DNA of 32,064 nucleotides from Clostridium sp. AM49-4BH (GTDB lineage: Bacteria > Bacillota > Clostridia > Lachnospirales > Lachnospiraceae), in assembly GCF_003478335.1 (NCBI RefSeq), contig NZ_QUFB01000033.1:1-32064 (forward strand), written 5' to 3'. Of this stretch, positions 25,067 through 32,064 are shown piece after piece. Numbering within the stretch: position 1 is the first letter of the stretch; each line of letters opens with the position of its first letter. The position numbers and the translations under genes were made by a program. The notes below the pieces were generated by a model. The model worked only from the letters and a program-made list of their open reading frames with translations, did no database searches and was not told the origin of the DNA.

Positions 25067-26380
25067 ATGGATACATATAAAGTAAAGCCATTGGAAGAAC
25101 CGATGGAGGTTTGTGTACAGGTACCGGGTTCTAAAAGTATGACAAATCGTGCACTATTGCTCGCGGCAATGGGGGAGGGAATGACTCTGTTACACGGAGT
25201 TCAATTTAGTGAGGATTCCTTGCATTTTCTTACAGCCTTACAGGATTTAGGGTTTGATGTACATGCTGATCAGGAGGCATGTACCGTTCGGATTCGAGGG
25301 TTTGGAGGACAGATCCCAAAGGAGCAGGCAACAATTTATGTTGGGAGCGCGGGAACAGCAGCCAGGTTTTTGACCGCTTTTGTTGCAATGTCAGCGGGCA
25401 GATATCGTTTGAATGCATCCGACCAAATGAATAAACGACCGATGCGGGAGTTATTGCGGGCACTGGAGGAGTTAGGCGCACGCTTTACGTGGCTTGGTGA
25501 GCCGTATCGCTTTCCTATGGAAGTTTATGGAATGGGGCAAAGATACGGGGAGTACCGCGTGCAGCTAAATATTGATCGAAGCAGTCAGTTTTTAAGTGCG
25601 TTATTGATGACAGCGCCGACTGCGATCGACATGCTTACGATAGAACTTACCGGTAAACGCAGTGCAAGATCTTATGTGGAAATGACGGAACATATGATGT
25701 GTCAGTTTGGACATTCCGGGGTATTAAAGCATGAAGCGGATTGCTATCAGGTGCGTAGAGGAGACTATGAGGCGAGAGAGTACGTTGTGGAGCCGGATGT
25801 ATCTGCAGCCTGCTATTTCTATGCGGCGGCAGCAGTGACCGGAGGAAGCACCGTGGTACGTTTTATGAAAAAGGATTCGCTGCAAGGAGATATGCGCTTT
25901 TTGGACGTATTGGAACAGATGGGCTGTACCAAGCAGTGGGGACACATGGAAGAAACCGGAGAGCCGGCACTTAAGATCTCCGGACCGGTTAATGGGGTGT
26001 TGCATGGTATTGATATCAATATGAGTGATTTTTCGGATCAGACGCTTACGTTAGCAGCGATTGCACCGTTTGCCGATTCTCCGGTGACGATACGAGGAGT
26101 CAGCCACATACGGGGACAGGAATCGGATCGCTTGTACGTGATCGTGACAGAGTTAGAGCGTATGGGGATTCGCTGCGATATGTTTGAAGATGGAGTCACA
26201 ATCTATCCGGGAGAGCCAAAAGGCACCCAGATCGAAACTTATCAGGATCATCGAGTCGCCATGGCGTTTGCAGTGACAGGACTGCGCACACCGGGTGTTG
26301 AGATCTTGAATCCGGGATGCTGCAGAAAAACATTTGCAGATTATTTTAATGTATTTTCAATAATATTTAATCAGAAATGA
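25067..26380 (+). CDS. aroA: 3-phosphoshikimate 1-carboxyvinyltransferase (EPSP synthase)
   Basis: A 437-residue enzyme joining shikimate-3-phosphate and phosphoenolpyruvate in aromatic amino acid synthesis. The substrate-binding motif VPGSKSMTNRALLLAA is at the N-terminus, then GSAGTAARFLTAF, RPMRELL, SSQFLSALLM and, at the end, DHRVAMAFAVTGL. The length is typical. I chose the ATG at 25067 with GAGG at 25057-25060; a GTG at 25055 would add four residues and swallow that site. No other shikimate gene is adjacent, so it is isolated from its pathway here. Confidence 0.95.
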   Translation: MDTYKVKPLEEPMEVCVQVPGSKSMTNRALLLAAMGEGMTLLHGVQFSEDSLHFLTALQDLGFDVHADQEACTVRIRGFGGQIPKEQATIYVGSAGTAARFLTAFVAMSAGRYRLNASDQMNKRPMRELLRALEELGARFTWLGEPYRFPMEVYGMGQRYGEYRVQLNIDRSSQFLSALLMTAPTAIDMLTIELTGKRSARSYVEMTEHMMCQFGHSGVLKHEADCYQVRRGDYEAREYVVEPDVSAACYFYAAAAVTGGSTVVRFMKKDSLQGDMRFLDVLEQMGCTKQWGHMEETGEPALKISGPVNGVLHGIDINMSDFSDQTLTLAAIAPFADSPVTIRGVSHIRGQESDRLYVIVTELERMGIRCDMFEDGVTIYPGEPKGTQIETYQDHRVAMAFAVTGLRTPGVEILNPGCCRKTFADYFNVFSIIFNQK

Positions 26381-26404
26381 TGGAAGGAAAGGAATAGAAA
26401 CAAT

Positions 26405-28171
26405 ATGAAGGGAATCATTGATGTATTACAGGAAGAAGTAAAGCAGGCATTTGAGAAGGCTGGCTATGATGGAAAGTACGCTAAGGTGACGATTTCCAAT
26501 CGTCCGGATCTTTGTCAGTACCAGTGCAATGGTGCACTTGCCATGGCAAAAGAATATCACAAAGCACCGATTCAGATGGCAGAGCAGATTGTTGAATTAT
26601 TAAAACAGAGTGATACATTTGCGGCAATTGCGGCACAGGCACCTGGATTTATCAATATGACAGTCAGTGGAGAATTTTTGGCAGCGTATATTAATGAGAT
26701 GCGTGCTGCAGACAAGTTTGGTTTGGAACAGCCGGCTAAGAAAGAGACGATCGTGATCGATTACGGCGGAGCGAATGTCGCAAAGCCGCTGCATGTGGGC
26801 CATTTGCGTTCTGCAGTCATCGGCGAGAGCATTAAGCGTACTGCACGATACATTGGTCATAAAGTAGTTGGTGATGTACATTTAGGTGATTGGGGGCTGC
26901 AGATCGGTCTGATCATTACAGAGTTAAAGCATCGTAAACCGGAGTTAGTCTATTTTGATAATACCTATGAAGGGGAATACCCAACAGAGCCGCCATTTAC
27001 CATGAGTGATCTGGAAGAAATTTATCCGTATGCAAGCGGATATTCCAAAGAGCATGAGGATTACAAAGAAGAGGCACAGGAAGCAACTGCACAGCTACAG
27101 GCAGGCAGAAGAGGTTATTTGGCGCTTTGGAAGCATATTATAGACGTATCGGTAACAGATCTGCGTAAGATTTATACAAAGTTAAATGTTGACTTTGACC
27201 TTTGGAAGAAAGAATCTGATGCACAGCCATATATCCCGGATATGGTGCAGGGGATGAAAGATGGCGGATACGCACATCTTGATGACGGTGCACTTGTTGT
27301 GGATGTAAAAGAAGAGACAGACACGAAAGAAATCCCGCCGTGTATGATCTTGAAATCGAATGGTGCGACACTTTATAATACGACCGATTTAGCAACGATC
27401 GTTGAGCGTCGTAAATTATTTGATCCAACCCGTATTATTTATGTGGTAGACAAGAGACAGTCTTTGTATTTTGAACAGGTATTCCGTTGTGCTAAGAAGA
27501 CCAAGATCATTGGTGATGATGTTGATCTTATCTTTGTCGGTTTTGGTACTATGAATGGTAAAGACGGTAAGCCGTTTAAGACGAGAGATGGCGGTGTGCT
27601 TCGACTGGAGCATCTGCTTGCGGATGTGACCGCACAAGTATCCGATAAGATGGCTGACCGTGATATGGACGATGAGACGAGAGCTGATGTTGCGGCCAAA
27701 GTGGCACTTGCAGCGATCAAATATGGTGATCTGAGCAATCAGGCATCCAAAGATTATGTGTTTGATCTGGACCGATTTACGTCGTTCGAGGGTAACACAG
27801 GCCCATATATTATGTATACGATCGTTCGTATCAAATCTTTGCTTGCCAAGGTAGCACAGAATGCGATTGAAGTAGATGAGCAGTTACCGATCCTTCCGGC
27901 ATCCGATAAGAGTGCAACAGATGTTATGTTGTCTCTGTCAAAATGGGGTGAGATCGTGCAGGCAGCTTATGAGGAGCAGGCACCGCACAAGATCTGCCAG
28001 TTTATTTATGAGTTATCTGATGCTTACAACAAGTTTTATCATGAGAACAAGATCGTTGCAAATGAAGATGCAGCACTAAGAAATTCTCATATCTGTCTTA
28101 GCAAGCTTGTTGTGAATGTATTGGAGACTGCAGTTGATCTGCTCGGATTAGAAGCACCGGAGCGCATGTAG
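26405..28171 (+). CDS. argS: Arginyl-tRNA synthetase
   Basis: A 588-residue class I synthetase charging tRNA-Arg. The N-terminal Add-1 domain (about residues 1-100) precedes the HIGH-type motif HVGHLRSAVIGES. The tRNA and arginine binding stretch continues through GDVHLGDWGLQIGL. The segment GKPFKTRDGG lies where other class I enzymes have KMSKS, a degenerate form common in arginyl enzymes. The C-terminal DALR anticodon-binding helical domain includes YNKFYHENKI. The gene follows aroA by 24 bases and may share its transcript. No T-box is visible before it. Confidence 0.97.
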   Translation: MKGIIDVLQEEVKQAFEKAGYDGKYAKVTISNRPDLCQYQCNGALAMAKEYHKAPIQMAEQIVELLKQSDTFAAIAAQAPGFINMTVSGEFLAAYINEMRAADKFGLEQPAKKETIVIDYGGANVAKPLHVGHLRSAVIGESIKRTARYIGHKVVGDVHLGDWGLQIGLIITELKHRKPELVYFDNTYEGEYPTEPPFTMSDLEEIYPYASGYSKEHEDYKEEAQEATAQLQAGRRGYLALWKHIIDVSVTDLRKIYTKLNVDFDLWKKESDAQPYIPDMVQGMKDGGYAHLDDGALVVDVKEETDTKEIPPCMILKSNGATLYNTTDLATIVERRKLFDPTRIIYVVDKRQSLYFEQVFRCAKKTKIIGDDVDLIFVGFGTMNGKDGKPFKTRDGGVLRLEHLLADVTAQVSDKMADRDMDDETRADVAAKVALAAIKYGDLSNQASKDYVFDLDRFTSFEGNTGPYIMYTIVRIKSLLAKVAQNAIEVDEQLPILPASDKSATDVMLSLSKWGEIVQAAYEEQAPHKICQFIYELSDAYNKFYHENKIVANEDAALRNSHICLSKLVVNVLETAVDLLGLEAPERM

Positions 28172-28210
28172 TATATATTTGGATAAGAATGAGTTGATTG
28201 GAGGAATTGG

Positions 28211-29530
28211 ATGTACCGTTTAATATCAAGATTGGTTATATACCGCGGCATGGAAGAAGATGGCATTTTATTGCGTTTGTCCGATATTTGCCAAAGGTTT
28301 TATAGTGGTGATTACGACAAGGACAATCTGGTAACGGAAATTTATGAGCAGATCCACAGTTTGTTGGATTTAGCGACTCGTTATGGATTTAACAAAAATC
28401 TATGGCACAATTATCTTGCTTTTCAATTGGCAATGAGTGAAAATCCTTTTACAATGGTATCGGAAAAGGTGGGCGGCAATGACGGTACGGTCAATGCATT
28501 TGCCAAAGCAGATTTTCAGATATTCAAGAAATTGTTTGACTATGATTTTTCACCGATTGAAAAAGCATTAGAGATCAATTGCTTTTCCGTGATCTGCAAT
28601 TATGAGGCAGTGGGTAAAAGTGAACAGATCTTCAACAAGAGTGTGAGCGAAAAAGTGCAGGAATTAAGTGCTGCTATTGAAAAAGCGGATGATGAGGATG
28701 CACTGTATCGTATCGTAACGGACTTTTACAAAAAATATGGTGTTGGGAAGTTTGGGCTTAACAAGGCTTTTCGCGTCGCAGGATCGGAGGCAGAGGATAT
28801 TCTTACACCGATTACAAATACCGGTGATATGCTGTTATCAGATATTATTGGTTATGAGAGTCAAAAACAGAAATTAATAGAAAATACAGAGGCATTTGTA
28901 TCAGGCAGACAGGCCAATAATGTACTGTTATTTGGTGATGCAGGTACCGGTAAATCAACCAGTATCAAAGCAATATTAAATGAATACTATAGCAGGGGCC
29001 TGCGCATGATCGAAGTGTATAAACATGAATTTCAGTATTTGTCACAGATCATTGCAGAGATCAAAAACCGCAATTATCGTTTTATTATTTATATGGATGA
29101 TCTTTCTTTTGAAGAATTTGAGATTGAGTATAAATATCTCAAAGCGGTGATCGAAGGTGGCCTGGAAACCAAACCGGATAATGTTTTGATCTATGCAACT
29201 TCGAACCGCAGACATTTGATCCGCGAGACCTGGAGCGATCGCTCTGATATGTCGCAGGATGAACTGCATCGTTCGGATACAATGCAGGAGAAGTTGTCAT
29301 TAGCAGCGAGATTTGGTGTAACGATCGGATATTATCGTCCAAAGCAGCAGGAATATTTCGAGATTGTTAAACAATTGGCTAAAAAATATCCACAGATCAC
29401 CTTGTCGGAAGAGGAACTCTGTTTGAAAGCTAATCAGTGGGAGCTTAGCCATGGTGGTATTTCCGGACGTACGGCAACACAGTTTATTGCCAATCTGGCG
29501 GGAAGTGTGCTGCAGGATGAGGTCGATTGA
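28211..29530 (+). CDS. DUF815 family AAA ATPase
   Basis: A 439-residue ATPase of the DUF815 group. The first 200 residues are helical and specific to the family. The AAA core has Walker A GDAGTGKS (residues 242-249) and a Walker B-like [10 protein letters not shown]. It ends with the ATSNRRHLI sensor region and a short lid containing ISGRTATQF. Function is not established in the family; a role as a remodelling or assembly ATPase is only inference. GGAGG precedes the ATG. Its stop codon overlaps the next start (TGATG), so translation is coupled to the transglutaminase gene. Confidence 0.88.
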   Translation: MYRLISRLVIYRGMEEDGILLRLSDICQRFYSGDYDKDNLVTEIYEQIHSLLDLATRYGFNKNLWHNYLAFQLAMSENPFTMVSEKVGGNDGTVNAFAKADFQIFKKLFDYDFSPIEKALEINCFSVICNYEAVGKSEQIFNKSVSEKVQELSAAIEKADDEDALYRIVTDFYKKYGVGKFGLNKAFRVAGSEAEDILTPITNTGDMLLSDIIGYESQKQKLIENTEAFVSGRQANNVLLFGDAGTGKSTSIKAILNEYYSRGLRMIEVYKHEFQYLSQIIAEIKNRNYRFIIYMDDLSFEEFEIEYKYLKAVIEGGLETKPDNVLIYATSNRRHLIRETWSDRSDMSQDELHRSDTMQEKLSLAARFGVTIGYYRPKQQEYFEIVKQLAKKYPQITLSEEELCLKANQWELSHGGISGRTATQFIANLAGSVLQDEVD

Positions 29531-30723
29531 TGAGCCGGCTTAGTAAGACAGTGCGCCAGATGCTTGTGATCTGTGTGGTACTGTTTATCGGGGGGATATC
29601 GTCAGTCAGAGCAGCGGCTGCTCCAAAAGCGAACATTGCAGGAGCCAAAAGAGCGGTGATATTGGCCTTTCAGAATTATGAACGTCAGGTAGATGTGTCG
29701 AAATATCATTTGTACAACAAACGCGACGACAAAGCGGTGAGTAATATGATGACGGAAATCGCGACACAGACATCGTATCTCTTTTACAGTGGGCAGGAAT
29801 ATACGAAGGTTGTCAGCGCATCTGACGGACAGGTGCGCCAGATGAAACTGAGTTATATGAAAATATTTCGGAAAGCAGATGGTGCGCCGGATCGGACCAA
29901 GATCCAGAAGGTTCGGCGAAAGATTCGAGCTAAGGTTGATCGGATCGTGGCAAAAGCACCGTCTGGAATGACAAAGCTTGAGAAAGCGTTGTATTTTCAT
30001 GATTATCTGATCCGGAATACGGCATATTCAGATCAGAATACAACATATTGCACCAGTGAATGGGGTGTATTCCTGAAAGGAAAGGGGAACTGCCAGGGAT
30101 ATGCAAAGGCATATGCATTGTTATTGCAAAAGGTGAATATCCCTGTGAAATTTGCCAATTCCTATTCAATGATGCATATGTGGAATGTGGTACGATTAAA
30201 GGGAAAATGGTACCATGTTGATCTGACCTGGGACGATCCCTTAAATCCAAACACGCACAAGGATCAGCCAGGGCTGGTACTTCATGAAAACTTTTTATGC
30301 AGTACGTCCTATCTGAAAAAGAAGGGTTACCGAGGGATTCGCTGTAAGCTAACAACATCTTCAAAATATGACCACAAATATTGGAAGCAGGTAAACAGTG
30401 CTTTTTATTATCAGAAAGGCAGATTTATCTATCAGACAGATCGGGCGGTCAGACAAAGAAAGCGGATCGCCGGAGGTGCTGTTCGTACTTTGGCGAGGGC
30501 TGGTGGAAGTTTATTTGTCAAAGGCAGCAAAGGGAGATTTTATTTTATCAACTTCAACCGCATATATTGTTATAATGGGCGGACACACCAAGTGAAGCTT
30601 GTGTGGGAAGGCGGTAAAAAATATGCCTCTTATCAGGCAGCACAGTTGAGCTTCGCAAATGGCAGATTAAAGGTCGGATTGCAGCGAGGCAAAATATGCA
30701 AAATAATAACGGTAGCCGGGTGA
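29530..30723 (+). CDS. Secreted transglutaminase-like protein
   Basis: A 397-residue exported protein. An N-terminal signal sequence (about residues 10-31, ending near RAAAA) is followed by a helical region and then a transglutaminase/protease-like domain. The triad is intact: Cys188 in GNCQGYAKA, His216 in MMHMWNVV and Asp231 in WYHVDLTWDD. The last 110 residues hold beta repeats with FYYQKGRF and YFINFNRIYCYNG-type strands, possibly wall-binding. These domains often act as cysteine proteases or crosslinkers at the cell surface, and the substrate is unknown. The ATG overlaps the DUF815 stop. A terminator overlaps its own stop codon. Confidence 0.88.
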   Translation: MSRLSKTVRQMLVICVVLFIGGISSVRAAAAPKANIAGAKRAVILAFQNYERQVDVSKYHLYNKRDDKAVSNMMTEIATQTSYLFYSGQEYTKVVSASDGQVRQMKLSYMKIFRKADGAPDRTKIQKVRRKIRAKVDRIVAKAPSGMTKLEKALYFHDYLIRNTAYSDQNTTYCTSEWGVFLKGKGNCQGYAKAYALLLQKVNIPVKFANSYSMMHMWNVVRLKGKWYHVDLTWDDPLNPNTHKDQPGLVLHENFLCSTSYLKKKGYRGIRCKLTTSSKYDHKYWKQVNSAFYYQKGRFIYQTDRAVRQRKRIAGGAVRTLARAGGSLFVKGSKGRFYFINFNRIYCYNGRTHQVKLVWEGGKKYASYQAAQLSFANGRLKVGLQRGKICKIITVAG

Positions 30724-30742
30724 TTCCGACTACCGTTTTTTT
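30709..30742 (+). terminator. Terminator overlapping the transglutaminase stop codon
   Basis: ACGGTAGCCGG (30709-30719) pairs with CCGACTACCGT (30726-30736) with one mismatch, followed by seven T residues ending at 30742. The TGA stop (30721-30723) is inside the loop. The T-run is also the end of the dispersed repeat that starts here. Confidence 0.85.
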
Positions 30743-30866
30743 ACTTTATAGGAAACTTCTCGTTTCCTATAAAGTAAAAACGCTCCGCGAGGATGCGCAT
30801 CTCGCGGAGAAGAAGTTAGCTGCAAACAGCACCGCTCGAGCGCGAAAGAGTCGCAAGCGACTCTTT
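30736..30866 (-). repeat. Long copy of a dispersed palindromic intergenic repeat
   Basis: Between convergent genes lie three hairpins in a row. The first is a perfect 16-bp inverted repeat with a 5-base loop (30741-30756 and 30762-30777). The second is a 9-bp GC-rich hairpin CTCCGCGAG/CTCGCGGAG (30783-30791 and 30801-30809). The third is a 9-bp hairpin AAAGAGTCG/CGACTCTTT (30845-30853 and 30858-30866). The part 30736-30803 read on the minus strand matches 4349-4399 in order and sequence, with the same TATAGGAAAC, GAAGTT and CCTCGCGGAGC blocks. The full extent of the element is not known; 30810-30844 holds the link between hairpins two and three. Confidence 0.75.
30776..30809 (-). terminator. 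degV terminator carried by the repeat
   Basis: On the minus strand CTCCGCGAG and CTCGCGGAG form a 9-bp stem, followed by CGTTTTT. It is about 120 bases after the degV stop. The hairpin belongs to the repeat, so the repeat supplies the terminator. Confidence 0.65.
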
Positions 30867-30929
30867 GTTCGATAAATGCTGTTATGGTATTACAGTATAT
30901 CGCAGAGAAAACCATCTGCAGTATTAAGA

Positions 30930-31766
30930 TCAGTAACAGACTACAATACCACCATCCGCTGCGTAGAGGGAGCTGATGCCACCGGTCTCTGTAATTTGTA
31001 CATCCTTAAATGAAAGACGTTTCAAGATCTCTTCTTTGACAAATTCTGCACGTTTGCGATTGTTGCAATGTGCGATTATTAATGTATGGTTTTGCGGATC
31101 AACAGCGTCCGCCTTGATTGCATCTGCCATCTTCATGATCGCCTTTGACATACCACGTGCCTGTGTTACTTTATCAATCTCACCGTTACCGTTAGATGTC
31201 ATTACCGGCTTGATGTTGAGTGCACTTGCCAGCGTAGCGGTTACCGTAGAGAGGCGACCGTTTTTACGCAGAGTCTCAAGAGACTCTAAGACAAACTTTG
31301 TACCCATCTCATGAATAAACTGTTCGGTCTGTTTTATCACTTCGTCGAAAGAAAGTCCACTGCCGGCGAGTTCATTTGCTTTGAGTGCGACTAATGTCTG
31401 CCCGGAAGAGGCAGACAAGGAATCAAATACATGGATATGTTTATTTGGATGATCTTCCATATACATATTGGCTGCCAGCATGGCACTATTATAAGAACCA
31501 CTCAGATGACTGGATAACGTTACCATATAAATGTCATCAGCCATCTCAAAGTGTTTAAGATATTCATCCGGTGCCGGGCAGGAAGATTTGGCACATTCGG
31601 GATAAGCATCGATGCGTCTGAGAAAATCCTGCTGATCAAAAGTATCATCATCAATTATATCGTAATCACCAATATGGATCGTCAAGGGAATATGGGCAAA
31701 ATGCGGATCCTGCTTCATATCCTCTGTAAAATCTGTGCAACTGTCACATAAAATCAAATAGGACAT
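30930..31766 (-). CDS. DegV family fatty-acid-binding protein
   Basis: A 278-residue DegV-family protein. DSCTDF and PLTIHIGD near the start, DDDTFDQQDFLRRI, the fatty-acid-contacting SSHLSGSYNSAML and the C-terminal IAHCNNRKRAE are visible. DegV proteins bind a fatty acid, and related FakB proteins present it to the kinase FakA for phosphorylation before phospholipid synthesis. No fakA is here. The ATG at 31766 is chosen because GGAGAG (31776-31771) stands before it and the family begins with a short strand ending in D-S; the frame is open 22 codons further upstream without support. Members of this family often form several paralogs per genome. Confidence 0.92.
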   Translation of the reverse strand: MSYLILCDSCTDFTEDMKQDPHFAHIPLTIHIGDYDIIDDDTFDQQDFLRRIDAYPECAKSSCPAPDEYLKHFEMADDIYMVTLSSHLSGSYNSAMLAANMYMEDHPNKHIHVFDSLSASSGQTLVALKANELAGSGLSFDEVIKQTEQFIHEMGTKFVLESLETLRKNGRLSTVTATLASALNIKPVMTSNGNGEIDKVTQARGMSKAIMKMADAIKADAVDPQNHTLIIAHCNNRKRAEFVKEEILKRLSFKDVQITETGGISSLYAADGGIVVCY

Positions 31767-31928
31767 AGTTCTCTCCAATCTGCCTGCAGAAGTCTGCGGC
31801 TGTCTACTATCAGTATGTCCGTTCATATCCAAAATAAACCGGATCTATATTGTCGATCACCTTAAAAAGTGCCAAAAACGAACATACACAATTCTAAAAC
31901 TTATAAAATGTAGTTTTTAATACTACAT

Positions 31929-31957
31929 ATATTATCATTCTTACCTTATAAAGTCAA
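31929..31957 (-). promoter_or_regulatory. Candidate degV promoter with a hairpin just downstream
   Basis: On the minus strand TTGACT (31957-31952) and TAATAT (31934-31929) are 17 bases apart. A 7-bp inverted repeat ATGTAGT/ACTACAT (31908-31914 and 31922-31928) immediately follows. The leader would be about 155 bases, long for this window, so a controlled leader is possible. The 31958-32064 end of the window has no gene I can support. Confidence 0.5.
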
Positions 31958-32064
31958 CTGATATGTAATGACCTCTTGTCAAGTACAAATTAACAGAAAT
32001 CACCACAAACTTTATTTAATTGTTGCTGAAGGCACCCAGAAAGAGCCTCGGAGTATCAGTTCTC

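Noticed and set aside
31958..32064. Short open frames at the right edge, such as a minus-strand tail ending R-L-F-L-G-A-F-S-N-N
   Set aside because: Two frames on opposite strands look equally open over about 50 bases, no start or ribosome site is visible, and neither resembles a known family.

Overview
The window looks like chromosomal core sequence of a low-to-moderate-GC Clostridia, most likely a Lachnospiraceae gut commensal. This rests on the gene set and order: ireB-ruvX-DUF1292 next to mltG-trmR-U32 peptidase, a nifS-thiI pair, DUF815 next to a secreted transglutaminase, split transketolase genes, cytoplasmic GH29 and GH43 glycosidases, and strong AGGAGG ribosome sites almost everywhere. 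I see no phage, insertion sequence, CRISPR array, tRNA or rRNA. It is mainly a housekeeping window, and I did not find an exotic new system.

Layout. 1-1056: the start of a divergent gene at the left edge and a FliD-C-like protein with a Lys-Thr-Asp repeat. 1151-4337: rsmE, a NifS-type cysteine desulfurase and thiI (rRNA methylation and tRNA s4U). 4349-4747: a dispersed repeat and an HPr-like gene on the minus strand that lacks the phosphorylated histidine. 4865-12282: mtaB, ireB, ruvX, DUF1292 protein, RNase J, YlbF-family protein, a minimal MltG-like protein, a TrmR-like tRNA methyltransferase, a U32 (TrhP-like) hydroxylase and a small helix-turn-helix protein. This block is mostly RNA modification and decay, and parts of it match the Bacillus yrzL-yrrK-yrzB and yrrL-yrrM-yrrN-yrrO order. 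12331-14139: alpha-L-fucosidase and a cold-shock protein. 14311-16146 (minus): an ABC-F ATPase. 16397-18660: a hotdog thioesterase and a degenerate arylsulfotransferase-like anchored protein. 18838-21327: a transaldolase plus split transketolase operon. 21575-24873: a GH43 glycosidase and a sugar-binding lipoprotein without transporter partners. 25067-30723: aroA, argS, DUF815 ATPase and secreted transglutaminase. 30736-31766: the second, longer repeat copy and degV (minus).

Five single-base losses break four otherwise well-conserved genes: mtaB twice, and RNase J, the U32 gene and the binding protein once each. All shift in the same direction and each is repaired by adding one base. Most of these genes are unlikely to be dispensable together, so indel errors in the assembly are the first explanation; I give each as one gene with its breakpoint. 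The most unusual native features are a palindromic intergenic repeat whose two copies both abut terminator T-tracts between convergent genes, an HPr without its histidine, and the arylsulfotransferase-like propeller that appears to lack catalytic residues.
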